A stretch of DNA of 64,000 bases from Microcystis wesenbergii FACHB-1317 (GCF_014696875.1 NZ_JACJQV010000091.1:1-64000), one strand, 5' to 3'; positions 28,056-37,704 are shown, counted from the first letter of the stretch. Numbers and translations: made by a program. Notes: a model not told the origin generated them from the sequence alone.

Positions 28056-28598
28056 CTATTTACCTCCTAGGTTGGCCAAACTGCGATCAATTAGGGTTTG
28101 TTGTACCGATTCTTCCAGGCCGGCGCTTAACTGGGATTCCACGTTAGCTAAGGCTAAAGCGGTAATTCTTTGGCGTAATTCTACTAAAACGCGATCCTGT
28201 TCTGCCGAGAGATCTTTAGCGGCACTTTCGCGCATTCTTTGAATATCGAGTTCGGCTTGGGCGGCGATGTCGGCGGTGACAGCTTTAGCTCTAGATCGAG
28301 AGTTATCGATAATTTTTTCCGCCTCTTGTTTTGCTAGGGCGAGTTTTTTCTGTTCTTCGGCGAGGGCGTTAGCGGCAATATTTTTCCGGTTTTCGGCTTC
28401 GGCTAAAGCTTCAGCAATCTTCGACTGACGTTCTCCGAGGATTTGTCCGAGAACTTTGCGGCCGTAGAAGATGACTAAACCGAGCAGAATCGAGAGGTTA
28501 AATAGGTTAGTTCCTAGGATATCGGTGTTGATGCCGAATCCTTCTGCTGCCGCTTCCTTCGCCTCCGTGGCTAATAATAAAACTGTGTCGATGATCAT
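28056..28598 (-). CDS. atpF: ATP synthase b subunit
   Basis: 180 residues: one transmembrane helix ([19 protein letters not shown], about 31-49) and a long charged coiled coil ([20 protein letters not shown] onward) that forms the peripheral stalk. It pairs with the b' subunit encoded upstream, the heterodimer used by photosynthetic F-ATPases. The gap to b' (126 bases) carries a heptamer array. Confidence 0.96.
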   Translation of the reverse strand: MIIDTVLLLATEAKEAAAEGFGINTDILGTNLFNLSILLGLVIFYGRKVLGQILGERQSKIAEALAEAENRKNIAANALAEEQKKLALAKQEAEKIIDNSRSRAKAVTADIAAQAELDIQRMRESAAKDLSAEQDRVLVELRQRITALALANVESQLSAGLEESVQQTLIDRSLANLGGK

Positions 28599-28625
28599 GG
28601 TTATTGAGGGCGGGGAGTAGGTTAT

Positions 28626-28658
28626 TCAGTTATCAGTTATCAGTTATCAGTTATCAGT
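28626..28658. repeat. Heptamer array between atpF2 and atpF
   Basis: Four to five TCAGTTA units inside the operon, followed by diverged words (TTCACTGATCACTGTTATT) up to the b' gene. Confidence 0.88.
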
Positions 28659-28724
28659 CTTCTAACTCCTGACGACTGAGTTCTATCTTTTCACTGATCA
28701 CTGTTATTAACCAAGGGCTGGGGT

Positions 28725-29156
28725 TTAGCGAACGAGTTCGGGGCCGAGGAGTTTTTCGAGAATTTGACGGGAAAGAGAGGCCACTTGTCCTTCTAGAGAA
28801 CGAAAGGCTTCTTCTTTCTGTTGGGCAATTTCGGCGGCGACGGCTTCCTTACGGGCGATCGCTTCTTTTTGGGCTGCGGCAACTCGTTCGCTGGCTAGTT
28901 TTTGGGCCTCGGCTTGCGCTTGGGCGATAATCTCTTGGGATTGTTTACGAGCCGAACTTAATTGCAATTCGTACTCTTGTACCAGTGCTTCGGTTTTGGC
29001 TAGTTGTTCTTTGGCTCCGCTTTCTGTTTGCCGAATATACTCCGCCCGTTCATCTAAAACTTTACTGAGGGGTTTATAAAAAACGGCGTTCAGGATCACT
29101 GCCAAAAGAATAAATTGTAGTGCCATCACTGGCAGGGTGGCATCGAAATCAAACAT
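28725..29156 (-). CDS. atpF2: ATP synthase b' subunit
   Basis: 143 residues: short N-terminus, one transmembrane helix ([20 protein letters not shown]) and a coiled coil ([20 protein letters not shown]). Shorter and more Ala/Gln-rich than b. The second stalk subunit is found in cyanobacteria, chloroplasts and some other phototrophs. It is also named atpG in cyanobacterial maps, not to be confused with gamma. Confidence 0.95.
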   Translation of the reverse strand: MFDFDATLPVMALQFILLAVILNAVFYKPLSKVLDERAEYIRQTESGAKEQLAKTEALVQEYELQLSSARKQSQEIIAQAQAEAQKLASERVAAAQKEAIARKEAVAAEIAQQKEEAFRSLEGQVASLSRQILEKLLGPELVR

Positions 29157-29207
29157 TGATTTATTCCTGATAAATAGAAGCTATAGGCAGGTTCAAAAAA
29201 GGAAGAC

Positions 29208-29245
29208 GATCCCCCTGCTTTAACAATGAACAGTCAGGGGGGATC
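29208..29245 (-). promoter_or_regulatory. Strong hairpin between atpE and atpF2
   Basis: GATCCCCCTG (29208-29217) pairs with CAGGGGGGATC (29235-29245) around an 18-base loop. There is no T-tract on the minus strand, so it is not a standard terminator. It could block exonucleases or act as a processing site that lets atpE mRNA outlast the downstream part, as the ring needs many c subunits. Confidence 0.55.
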
Positions 29246-29386
29246 AGCAAAATTCCCTTAACTAGCTATCAGCCTTCCGTCCCAAAAACCAGACTTTTTA
29301 GTTGGCTCCTTTGGCGTTTTTTGAGAGTTTTGAAAACTCTGCCGCCAAGCTGGGGACTGGGGGCTGATAGCCCACTGCTTTTTTAA

Positions 29387-29650
<264 letters not shown>

Positions 29651-29721
29651 TTACTAATCAATTTCAATCTGTTGTTTACAGAGCGCGTTCTCAGCCGTAA
29701 AAAATGGCTGGTTTTCTGCTC

Positions 29722-29741
29722 AAAACTCCCGAAAGAGTTTT
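29722..29741 (-). promoter_or_regulatory. Short hairpin in the atpB-atpE gap
   Basis: AAAACTC (29722-29728), 6-base loop, GAGTTTT (29735-29741). It lies 90 bases upstream of atpE within the 230-base gap after atpB. Weak AT-rich stem; it may be an RNA processing or stability element. The remainder of the gap shows no gene. Confidence 0.4.
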
Positions 29742-29862
29742 TGGGAAAGAACGATCCTGGAATTCAGTTGCTCATCCTGAATTCGACCAATAATTTCTTA
29801 GTTATTATCCTATTATTTGGACACTTTTCCCTAAGAAATTTTTCTGTTTTCGTCCCTCGCTT

Positions 29863-30618
29863 TTAAGCGTGTTCCTCTTCGTGTTCCGATTCCAGTGCCT
29901 CATGGATATAGGCCCCGGCAAGGGTGGCGAAGACAAGGGCCTGAATAGCGCTGGTAAATAAACCGAGAGCCATCAGGGGGAGGGGTACGACTAGGGGGAC
30001 AAGGAAGACTAATACGGCCACTACCAACTCGTCCGCGAGGATGTTTCCGAAAAGACGGAAGCTGAGGGAGAGGGGTTTGGTAAAGTCTTCTAAAATTTTG
30101 ATCGGTAATAGCACGGGAATCGGCTCTAGGTAGTGAGCGAAGTAACCGAGTCCTTTTTTACTGATGCCTGCGTAGAAGTAAGCGAGGGAAGTCAGTAGGG
30201 CTAACGCCACCGTGGTATTGATGTCGTTAGTGGGGGCGGCTAATTCTCCTTCGGGCAGTTCGATTAACTTCCAAGGAATCAAGGCCCCTAACCAGTTAGA
30301 AACGAAGATAAATAAAAATAGGGTGCCGATGAAGGGCAACCAGGGTCGATATTCCTTTTCTCCTAGCTGGTTTTTGGCTAAATCGCGCAGAAATTCCAGA
30401 ACGTACTCCATGAGGTTTTGAATACCGCCAGGAACTTTCTGGATCTTGCGGGTAGCGGCGATCGAGGCGATGATTAAGATAGCGAAGACGATCCAGGAGA
30501 CCGCGATCACTTGCCCGTGAATTTTTAGTCCGCCGATGTGCCAGTACCAGTGTTGTCCCACTTCCAGGGAAGCGAGGCTATAAAAATTAAGCACACTTAA
30601 ACTGTCTAACATTTTCAC
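29863..30618 (-). CDS. atpB: ATP synthase a subunit
   Basis: 251 residues with five to six transmembrane helices and the proton half-channel. The essential arginine is in [14 protein letters not shown] (about 187-200), and the C-terminal helix carries [18 protein letters not shown]. The N-terminus [18 protein letters not shown] is typical of cyanobacteria and chloroplasts. It ends in an acidic His-Glu tail (ESEHEEEHA). 51 bases after atpI. Confidence 0.97.
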   Translation of the reverse strand: MKMLDSLSVLNFYSLASLEVGQHWYWHIGGLKIHGQVIAVSWIVFAILIIASIAATRKIQKVPGGIQNLMEYVLEFLRDLAKNQLGEKEYRPWLPFIGTLFLFIFVSNWLGALIPWKLIELPEGELAAPTNDINTTVALALLTSLAYFYAGISKKGLGYFAHYLEPIPVLLPIKILEDFTKPLSLSFRLFGNILADELVVAVLVFLVPLVVPLPLMALGLFTSAIQALVFATLAGAYIHEALESEHEEEHA

Positions 30619-30669
30619 CTTGGAGAGATTCGGGTTCGCAAATCAGGGTTATTTTAACGGTCAAAGGGT

Positions 30670-31092
30670 TTAGGAATCGGCTTTCTGCTCCAACTTGAAG
30701 ATGGTTTGCAGAGTATAGACGATGATCGCCCCTTTATAGGTCAAAAAACCCAAAAAAACCGGCACTATGTGCAGTTCTTGCCAACGACTGGCGATGATGA
30801 TTAATCCAGCGAATAGGGCTAATCCTTTTTTGCCTACCCGATTTTTCGTTACCCCCAATTTTTCCACTTCCCCGGCCAGGAGTTTTAGGTAAACGACTCC
30901 CACCATTGCCCCTAATAGGTAATTAAGGGCAGTATTGAGGGAATAAAACAGCCACACGGGTATAAAGATCAGACCGCTTAAGATCAGGGTGGTGATCAGT
31001 AAAGTGTTTTGTAGTTGATAGTATTCCCGCATCGGATCTGACGGCGGGTTGGTTTCTGGGGTTGGGGGAGATTCGATCGATGGATCAGACAA
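30670..31092 (-). CDS. atpI: ATP synthase subunit I (Atp1)
   Basis: 140 residues with four transmembrane helices (LLITTLILSGLIFIPVWLF, ALNYLLGAMVGVVYLKLLA, GLALFAGLIIIASRW and the C-terminal GFLTYKGAIIVYTL). AtpI-type proteins are not part of the finished enzyme and help assemble the c ring. It is the first gene of the operon, as in other cyanobacteria. The promoter was not located with confidence. Confidence 0.9.
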   Translation of the reverse strand: MSDPSIESPPTPETNPPSDPMREYYQLQNTLLITTLILSGLIFIPVWLFYSLNTALNYLLGAMVGVVYLKLLAGEVEKLGVTKNRVGKKGLALFAGLIIIASRWQELHIVPVFLGFLTYKGAIIVYTLQTIFKLEQKADS

Positions 31093-31576
31093 GGTACACC
31101 TAAATCAGCGATAGACTAATCTCAATATCTGGATTGCTTTCCCAGCTATGACGCTCAGGTAAGCCACAAGACATATTATCACGGCAGCGGCAACAATTAT
31201 TAAGCAATTGTAAATTGTCATGATTCCGTCGGTCGTCGGTCGTTAGGAGACGGGAGACAGGAGACTCCGAGACAGTTATCGGTGATCAGTGATCAGCGGC
31301 TCTCTTGGGGTTATAGTGATGAGCAGCTCTTATCGAAGAAAGGGCGTAGGCTATAGGTCCCTACCAATTACACAGGTGCAATGTAGGGGCGCAACGTGGT
31401 CAGTGAGTTGATCGAACTGCTTGCGCCCATAATGTGACATTGTGAACATTTTTCCGCCAATATCCAAGAGAGCTTTTTCAGTTCACTGATTACTGATTAC
31501 TGTTTACTGGACGGCTACGCCGTGCCTTTGGCAACACTGAAAAGCTCCCCACTTCCCCATTTCGCCAGAATTAGTC
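31093..31576. other. Intergenic region with a dispersed repeat copy
   Basis: 31383-31434 (GTAGGGGC ... GTGAGTTGATCGAACTGC ... CCCATAATG) recurs at 51877-51928 with about nine differences over 52 bases. Diverged heptamer words lie at 31270-31300 and 31485-31550. The promoter of the atp operon must be in the first ~100 bases, where a TTAATAATTGTTG and TGATAATATG can be read on the minus strand but no clear hexamer pair. Confidence 0.6.
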
Positions 31577-32365
31577 TCAATCAGGTTTTTTTAAGAGTTT
31601 TGCGCCACAGTTTTTACAAAAATTGGCATCTATATCGTGACGGGGTAAACCACAATCTGGACAAGGATAATCAGTTTGAGTGCCAGATTTTAATAGTTGT
31701 TTAGTCAGATCGCTAATTTGCAAGGGAATTAACAAAACTCCCGTTAAAATCATTAAAACTGTCACCATTTTGCCCCCATCAGAAAGGGGAGTCACATCCC
31801 CAAATCCCACGGTAGTCATAGTCACGACAGCAAAGTAAAAAGCATCAAAAAATGTCCGATATACTTGGGGATTAATCGGGTGTTCGATCTGATAAATTAA
31901 ACCCGCATAGACAAAAATAATCGAAAATAGAGTTAGTAAAATGCGAATAAATACTATCTGATCGGAAGTTTTAATTTGAAAAATAGAAAGATCGGAACCA
32001 AAAAAACGAATCACTCGCAAAATTCTAAACCAGCGAAAAATTCTAAAGAACCTAATATCAAAAAAACCAAAAAATAGGGGAAGAATTGATAATAAATCTA
32101 GGATAGAAAAAATATTAAAAACAAAGCCTAGTTTTGATTCCGCACACCAAAACCGAATTAAATACTCTAGGGAAAATAAGCTTAAAATTCCCCCATCAAG
32201 CTGACGTAACCACATTTGCCAAGTCGCAGATAAGGGATAGGTTTGCGCCACATAAATCCCCAACGAGAGTAAAATTAATGCTAGGATAAGCAGATTTACC
32301 GTCAGTCCGATCGCCGTGGTGACATCCTCTAAATAAAAAGCTATCTTGGCACGAAAAGAAAGCAT
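31577..32365 (-). CDS. Voltage-gated-type potassium channel with a C-terminal zinc ribbon
   Basis: 262 residues with a six-helix Kv layout: S1 (about 20-40), S2 (about 58-75), S3 (about 83-100), an arginine-bearing S4 (FFRIFRWFRILRVIRFF, about 106-122), S5 (about 138-160), pore helix and filter TTVGFGD (184-190), then S6 (about 199-220). After S6 comes a short cytoplasmic tail with two CxxC pairs (CPDCG and CKNCG, about 235-255), a zinc-ribbon pattern not usual in bacterial Kv channels. It should pass K+ across the plasma or thylakoid membrane. It is alone, downstream of nadK. Confidence 0.9.
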   Translation of the reverse strand: MLSFRAKIAFYLEDVTTAIGLTVNLLILALILLSLGIYVAQTYPLSATWQMWLRQLDGGILSLFSLEYLIRFWCAESKLGFVFNIFSILDLLSILPLFFGFFDIRFFRIFRWFRILRVIRFFGSDLSIFQIKTSDQIVFIRILLTLFSIIFVYAGLIYQIEHPINPQVYRTFFDAFYFAVVTMTTVGFGDVTPLSDGGKMVTVLMILTGVLLIPLQISDLTKQLLKSGTQTDYPCPDCGLPRHDIDANFCKNCGAKLLKKPD

Positions 32366-32536
32366 AAATTCAGCTATCAGTAAACAGTAACCAGCAATCA
32401 GTGAACTGAAAGCTCACATCTGATAAGTAGTTGGACAAAAGTAAAGTTAACTGTGGGGTAAGGAGTCGGTCGTCAGTAGGAATTGCGGCAATTTACATTT
32501 CTTAAGATAGACAACAGAATTTATGTCCGACTACTT
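32366..32536. other. Leader of the K+ channel gene
   Basis: First part of the 380-base gap between the channel and nadK; the rest is the large heptamer array. It contains diverged heptamer words (CAGTAAACAGTAACCAGCAATCA begins near 32376) and TAGTTGGACAAAAGTAAAG, echoed by TTGTCCGACTACTTAACT on the other side, but no gene. Confidence 0.45.
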
Positions 32537-32746
32537 AACTGATAACTGATAACTGATAACTGATAACTGATAACTGATAACTGATAACTGATAACTGATA
32601 ACTGATAACTGATAACTGATAACTGATAACTGATAACTGATAACTGATAACTGATAACTGATAACTGATAACTGATAACTGATAACTGATAACTGATAAC
32701 TGATAACTGATAACTGATAACTGATAACTGATAACTGATAACTGAT
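32537..32746. repeat. 30 perfect tandem copies of AACTGAT
   Basis: Exactly 210 bases with no deviation, the longest and cleanest array in the window. Its last base is the first base (on the plus strand) of the TTA that encodes the nadK stop. On the minus strand it is open in all three frames and encodes repeated QLSVISY; on the plus strand it is full of stops. Perfect copies imply recent expansion. Confidence 0.97.
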
Positions 32747-33669
32747 TAAGGTAATTCCACCGAAGTTGGTTTAGCGATATGAGGCAAACCCCAACCCAAT
32801 TTTTCCCGGAGGATGCGGAAGAATTCCGTCGATTGCAGACGGATAAAATGGACTTGGTGGGGCGATTTCTGCACATTAATTCGATCTTCTGGCAAGATAT
32901 AAGAACCGCCATTACCGTCCACTACCATCACCATGCGATTAGCAGTTGCTGGGAAAATATTCACAGTTTCCTTGTCAGAAAATACCAAGGATCTGGAAGC
33001 TAAAGAATGGGGACAAATGGGGGCTAATTGTAATACCGGCACATCGGGAGTTATTACCGGGCCACCGGCGCTGAGAGCATAGGCAGTAGAACCGGTAGGA
33101 GTGGAGAGAATCACCCCATCGGCAGCGATATCGACGGGCGCGTGTTCACCAATTTGAATCTCAAAATGACACATACTGGTGAGGGGTTCCCGGTGGACGA
33201 CCACCTCATTGAGAGAAAGTGCCTCCCAGAGGAGGGTATCTTCGCGAAACAGTCGCACCGTGATCATCGAGCGATTTTCGATGGTGTAATTCCCCTCTAG
33301 AACCAGTTCTAAGGCGGGTTCAAGCTGATTTAGGTAAATTTCGGTCAAAAAGCCCATGTGTCCCGTATTGACCGTTAACAGGGGCAAATTGAGGGTGGCC
33401 AACTGCCGGGCCGCCGATAGGACTGTACCATCGCCCCCCAACACGATCGCAAAACTTAAATCTTGCTCGAAGTGGGGGGGGACTAACTGATCGATCGGGG
33501 TAAAACAAACCGGACGAGAGGGTTTAGAATGGCCTAGCAGGCCACCGCTGCCGGTAGCCATAAACACCTGCCAACCTAGGGAAAGTAGCTGATCTTGTAT
33601 CTGATGGGCTGTTTTACAAGCGATAGGCTTAATATCGTTGTAAATAATGCCGATTTTGGGCATTGACAA
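32746..33669 (-). CDS. nadK: NAD kinase
   Basis: Phosphorylates NAD to NADP. 307 residues with the catalytic [11 protein letters not shown] (about 76-86), the NAD-binding [15 protein letters not shown] (about 180-194) and a conserved N-terminal [12 protein letters not shown]. Cyanobacteria usually have two NAD kinases; this one ends [15 protein letters not shown]. Its stop is directly joined to 30 heptamers; a -1 or +1 slip near the end would add a long QLSVISY tail. It is followed upstream by ycf39, 17 bases away, so the two are probably co-transcribed. Confidence 0.96.
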   Translation of the reverse strand: MSMPKIGIIYNDIKPIACKTAHQIQDQLLSLGWQVFMATGSGGLLGHSKPSRPVCFTPIDQLVPPHFEQDLSFAIVLGGDGTVLSAARQLATLNLPLLTVNTGHMGFLTEIYLNQLEPALELVLEGNYTIENRSMITVRLFREDTLLWEALSLNEVVVHREPLTSMCHFEIQIGEHAPVDIAADGVILSTPTGSTAYALSAGGPVITPDVPVLQLAPICPHSLASRSLVFSDKETVNIFPATANRMVMVVDGNGGSYILPEDRINVQKSPHQVHFIRLQSTEFFRILREKLGWGLPHIAKPTSVELP

Positions 33670-33686
33670 ATTTTCCTACTGCTGAA

Positions 33687-34664
33687 TCACGCTTTCTTTT
33701 TGAAAGGAGTTTTCTTCTTCTTCTGAGCTTTTTGTTTCTCGAAGTCGATTTCCTTGAGCTTCTTGAGAATGCGGCTAAAGTATTCTTGTAAATAGGATTC
33801 TAAAGTAGTTGTTTGACTCGGATCAAGGCCAAATACTTGATAAACTTCTGCCATGGGGGCATCAAGAGCTTGACCACTAGCGAGAACTTCCGCAAAAGCT
33901 AGTCGGTCAGATATATTATAGGTCCATTGGAAACAATGGCTTATTCCCCGCATAAAACGCAGTAATCCCATGGGTAAACGCCAAATTTTCCCCTCTTTAC
34001 CCGATAAGCGTTCGCAAACTTCGATAATTTCTTCAGCTTTCCAAGCTTTGCTGCCGACCACGGGATAGGATTGACCGACGGTTTCGGGGACTTCTAGGGC
34101 GCGAACGGCGAATTTAGCGATATCTTGGGTGTCCATGTAGGCGATCGCCGTACTTTCCCCCGTGATCCAGACCGTTTGATTATCTAACATCGGGATGGCG
34201 TATTGACCGATTAAACCCTGCATAAAGCCACAGGGACGGAGAATTGTATATTTTAAACCCGATTCTGCTAGAAATTTCTCGGTACAGCGTTTTATCTCCA
34301 TTAAAGGCACGTTGGGATATTTTTCGGCATTGAGAATCGAGAAGAAAATAAAGCGATCGACTCCCGCAGTTTTGGCCGCTTGAATCAGATTAACTTTACC
34401 ATCCCAATCCACCTGTTTAATGCTGGCTGAGTCCGTCGCCCGGGCAGTAGCGGCATCGATCACCGCGTCCATTCCCTCTAAAGCGGCAATAATGGTACTC
34501 TTATCCCGTAGGGTTCCCCCGACTAATTCTGCGCCCCATTCCTTCAAAAAAGCCCCTTTTCTCTGACTGCGTACCAAACAACGCACTTGATGTCCCTGAT
34601 CGATGGCATGACGCACGATCTGTCGCCCTAGGGTTCCTGTCGCACCGACAACTAATACTTTCAT
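33687..34664 (-). CDS. ycf39: Ycf39-type photosystem II assembly factor
   Basis: 325 residues, atypical short-chain dehydrogenase of the NmrA type. N-terminal NAD(P)-binding VLVVGATGTLGRQIVRHA, then the conserved DAVIDAATARATDSASIKQV and FIFFSILNAEKYPNVPLMEI. Ycf39 with high-light-inducible proteins helps deliver chlorophyll to newly made D1 in PSII reaction centre complexes. The lysine-rich tail (QKKKKTPFKKKA) is an addition. Probably in one unit with nadK. Confidence 0.92.
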   Translation of the reverse strand: MKVLVVGATGTLGRQIVRHAIDQGHQVRCLVRSQRKGAFLKEWGAELVGGTLRDKSTIIAALEGMDAVIDAATARATDSASIKQVDWDGKVNLIQAAKTAGVDRFIFFSILNAEKYPNVPLMEIKRCTEKFLAESGLKYTILRPCGFMQGLIGQYAIPMLDNQTVWITGESTAIAYMDTQDIAKFAVRALEVPETVGQSYPVVGSKAWKAEEIIEVCERLSGKEGKIWRLPMGLLRFMRGISHCFQWTYNISDRLAFAEVLASGQALDAPMAEVYQVFGLDPSQTTTLESYLQEYFSRILKKLKEIDFEKQKAQKKKKTPFKKKA

Positions 34665-34725
34665 CTATAATTAATTTTTTGTTACATTTGTTAACACTTC
34701 TCTAAGATACTATCAAAAAAGTGGA

Positions 34726-35616
34726 TCATTGGGGATAGAAAAATTCTAAGATTCCCCGATCCCCGTCCAGTTCTACCATTGTTCCCACCGGTAAAGCGGC
34801 ATTATCGCCATCATGCCCGAAAGGTAACTCAGCAATAACCGCAATGCCCAAATCGCCCAAACGCTCTTTTAAGACTTCCTCTACGGTTTGACTATCACTA
34901 CCAGGGGCCGCCAGACAACGGCTAAAACGACCGAGGGCAATGCCTTTAATTTGGGAGAAAATGCCCAGCATTCGCCACTGAGTTAACATTCGATCGATCC
35001 GGTAGGGGGCCTCGGTTACGTCCTCTAGGGCTAAAATTACCCCCTCTAGGGTGGGTTGAACCGAGGTTCCGAGGAGATGGGTGGCTACGGTTAAATTAGC
35101 TGGTAATAAGCGTCCCCGCACTTTGCCCCCACCCCAACCTTGACCGACAAGAGGGGCTAAAGGACGACCTTCCAGAAGAGAAAAGAGGCGATCGATTGAT
35201 TGGGAACTTTCCTGGGCTAAGGTGGTTAAAACTGGACCGTGAACGCTACAAATGCCCTGTTTCGCTAAACTCCATAAAATCCCCGTCACGTCGGAAAAAC
35301 CGATTAACCATTTCGGGTTAGTTTTTGCCCATGTCCAATTTTCCAAGAGGCGAGCGCTACCGTAACCCCCCCTAGCGCAGAGAATTGCTTGACAATCGGC
35401 ATCTTGCCATGCTTGGGCTAAAGCTTGACGACGTTCCTCGTCGCTACCGGCGAGATAACCGAGACGATTCGACCAATTCTCGCTAAATTCCACTTGATAA
35501 CCCCTCGATCGCCAGATTTCTAGGCCTTTTTCTAGGGCGGCTAATTCCTTGACGGCGCCACTGGTGGCCACCAGAGAAACTTTAGCACTGGGTTGCAGAA
35601 ACGATGGGATGATCAT
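34726..35616 (-). CDS. LD-carboxypeptidase (peptidase family S66)
   Basis: 296 residues. S66 enzymes cut L,D bonds in muropeptides during wall recycling. The nucleophile serine is expected in AILCARGGYGSARLLENW (about 94-111); the motif LEDVTEAPYRIDRML (about 201-215) supplies the catalytic glutamate, and the last His lies in LPFGHDGDNAALPVG (about 263-277). Length is usual (about 300). It is divergent from the nuclease-like gene at 35657, with only 40 bases between the starts. Confidence 0.9.
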   Translation of the reverse strand: MIIPSFLQPSAKVSLVATSGAVKELAALEKGLEIWRSRGYQVEFSENWSNRLGYLAGSDEERRQALAQAWQDADCQAILCARGGYGSARLLENWTWAKTNPKWLIGFSDVTGILWSLAKQGICSVHGPVLTTLAQESSQSIDRLFSLLEGRPLAPLVGQGWGGGKVRGRLLPANLTVATHLLGTSVQPTLEGVILALEDVTEAPYRIDRMLTQWRMLGIFSQIKGIALGRFSRCLAAPGSDSQTVEEVLKERLGDLGIAVIAELPFGHDGDNAALPVGTMVELDGDRGILEFFYPQ

Positions 35617-35656
35617 AGGCAGATTAAGCGGAAATTACAGGCAATTTTGTGGCAGC

Positions 35657-36469
35657 ATGAAAACTGACAGCATATTCTATCGAATGTTTCTCGATTTTCC
35701 CGATTCGTTCTTTGAATTAATCGCTCAACCCGATGTTATTGTTAGCAATTATCGATTTACTTCTCAAGAAGTCAAACAACTAGCTTTCCGATTAGATGGT
35801 TTATTTTTGCCGCTTGATCATCTAGAAAATTTGCCCTTTTATCTGGTAGAAGTGCAGTTTCAAAAGGATGAAGACCTATATTATCGATTATTTTCAGAAC
35901 TTTTCTTGTATCTTAGACAGTATAAACCTTTGTCACCGTGGCAGATAGTTGTTATTTATCCTAGTCGAGAAATTGAGCGAGAACATCCCCAGCAATTTGC
36001 TGACTTGTTATCCTTGGACAGGATTAAAAGAATCTATCTGGATGAATTGCCAAATGACGAGACTCCTTCCTTAGCGATCGCTCTAATCAAATTGGTTACG
36101 GAAAGTGAGAGTCAAGCTGTTAATTCTGCTAAGATTTTAATTAAACAGGCTCAAAGAGAAGTCAGCGATCGCTTAGTGCAGAGAAATGTCATTGATTTAA
36201 TCGAAACCATAATCATTTATAAGTTACCCCAAAAAAGTCGGGAGGAAATAGAAGCTATGTTAGAACTACAAGACCTAAAACAAACTCGTTTCTATCAAGA
36301 AGCTTTTGGAGATGGAATTGAACAGGGAATTGAACAGGGAATAAACTTGCAAAAATTGAAAACAATTCCTCTACTGCAAGACCTCGGTTTAACCCCAAAA
36401 CAAATCTCGGAACGCTTAGACTTGACTCTGGACACAGTGCTTAACTATTTGGCACAACAGCAACAATGA
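35657..36469 (+). CDS. Rpn/DUF2887-type PD-(D/E)xK nuclease family protein, copy 1
   Basis: 270 residues from MKTDSIFYRMFLDFPDSFFE. The nuclease-like core has LAFRLDGLFLPL (acidic residue) and FYLVEVQFQKDEDLYYRL (ExQ in place of ExK), as in the Rpn and PDDEXK_2 groups, which promote recombination and are often called putative transposases. A C-terminal GIEQ repeat (two units) leads to a coiled helix and a small HTH-like end, LGLTPKQISERLDLTLDTVL. The frame is open from 35549 but homology to the third copy starts at 35657. Confidence 0.85.
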   Translation: MKTDSIFYRMFLDFPDSFFELIAQPDVIVSNYRFTSQEVKQLAFRLDGLFLPLDHLENLPFYLVEVQFQKDEDLYYRLFSELFLYLRQYKPLSPWQIVVIYPSREIEREHPQQFADLLSLDRIKRIYLDELPNDETPSLAIALIKLVTESESQAVNSAKILIKQAQREVSDRLVQRNVIDLIETIIIYKLPQKSREEIEAMLELQDLKQTRFYQEAFGDGIEQGIEQGINLQKLKTIPLLQDLGLTPKQISERLDLTLDTVLNYLAQQQQ

Positions 36470-36501
36470 TCAATCCTGTTTCAACAGTCTAGAAAAACAG
36501 C

Positions 36502-36747
36502 AGTCGAGAGGAAATAGAAGCTATGTTAGAACTACAAGACCTAAAACAAACTCGTTTCTATCAAGAAGCTTTTGGAGATGGTATTGAACAGGGAATTGAA
36601 CAGGGAATTGAACAGGGAATAAACTTGCAAAAATTGAAAACAATTACTCTCCTGCAAGACCTCGGTTTACCCCCAAAACAAATCTCGGAACGCTTAGACT
36701 TGACTCTGGAAACAGTGCTTAACTATTTGGCACAACAGCAACAATAA
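36502..36747 (+). pseudogene. Truncated middle copy of the Rpn-type gene
   Basis: Only the last ~81 codons remain (SREEIEAMLELQDLKQ onward), with three GIEQ units. It is joined directly to the 3' flank of copy 1 (CCTGTTTCAACAGTCTAG), and its own 3' flank is the same sequence again. Unequal crossing-over followed by a deletion of the first 190 codons would give this arrangement. A 74-residue product from the ATG at 36523 is possible but lacks the nuclease core. Confidence 0.82.
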
Positions 36748-36843
36748 TCAAACCTGTTTCAACAGTCCAGAAAAACAGTAATTGCTAAGTAGTGGACAAA
36801 TGGATAGTAGCGAATCAGTGACCTTTAACCTATCAGCGATGAC

Positions 36844-37704
36844 ATGAAAACTGACAGCATATTCTATCGAATGTTTCTCGATTTTCCCAATTCGTTCTTT
36901 GAATTAATCGCTCGACCCGATGCTAGGGTTAGCAATTATCGATTTACTTCCCAAGAAGTCAAACAACTAGCTTTTCGATTAGATGGTTTATTTTTGCCGC
37001 TCGATCATCTAGAAAATTCACCCTTTTATCTGGTAGAAGTGCAGTTTCAAAAGGATGAAGACCTATATTATCGATTATTTTCGGAACTTTTCCTGTATCT
37101 TAGACAGTATAAACCTTTATCACCCTGGCAGATAGTTGTTATTTATCCCAGTCGAGAAATTGAGCGAGAACATCCCCAGCAATTTGCCGATTTTTTATCC
37201 CTAGCAAGGGTTAAAAGAATCTATCTGGATGAATTGCCAAATGACGAGACTCCTTCCTTAGCGATCGCCATAGTCAAATTGGTTACGGAAAGTGAGAGTC
37301 AAGCTGTTAATTCTGCTAAGATTTTAATTAAACAGGCTCAAAGAGAAGTAAGCGATCGCTTAGTGCAGAGAAATGTCATTGATTTAATCGAAACCATAAT
37401 CATTTATAAGTTACCACAAAAAAGTCGAGAGGAAATTGAAGCTATGTTGGAACTACAAGACCTCAAACAAACTCGTTTCTATCAAGAAGCTTTTGGAGAT
37501 GGAATTGAACAGGGAATTGAACAGGGAATTGAACAGGGAATTGAACAGGGAATTGAACAGGGAATTGAACAGGGAATAAACTTGCAAAAATTGAAAACAA
37601 TTCCTCTACTGCAAGACCTCGGTTTAACCCCGCAACAAATCTCAGAACGCTTAGACTTGACTCTGGAAACAGTGCTTAACTATTTGGCACAACAGCAACA
37701 ATAA
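36844..37704 (+). CDS. Rpn/DUF2887-type nuclease family protein, copy 3
   Basis: 286 residues, nearly identical to copy 1 apart from a few substitutions and six GIEQ units in place of two (12-bp repeat GGAATTGAACAG), which accounts for the 16 extra residues. All core motifs are kept (RLDGLFLPLDH, YLVEVQFQKDEDL). The two intact copies differ mainly by synonymous or conservative changes, so the duplication is fairly recent. The start ATG is 4 bases after a GATGAC context without a good ribosome binding site. Confidence 0.85.
   Translation: MKTDSIFYRMFLDFPNSFFELIARPDARVSNYRFTSQEVKQLAFRLDGLFLPLDHLENSPFYLVEVQFQKDEDLYYRLFSELFLYLRQYKPLSPWQIVVIYPSREIEREHPQQFADFLSLARVKRIYLDELPNDETPSLAIAIVKLVTESESQAVNSAKILIKQAQREVSDRLVQRNVIDLIETIIIYKLPQKSREEIEAMLELQDLKQTRFYQEAFGDGIEQGIEQGIEQGIEQGIEQGIEQGINLQKLKTIPLLQDLGLTPQQISERLDLTLETVLNYLAQQQQ

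Noticed and set aside
32535-32912. Long minus-strand frame rich in QLSVISY repeats
   Set aside because: It is the nadK end read out of frame plus the heptamer array, which has no stops on this strand in any frame. There is no start signal and no family.
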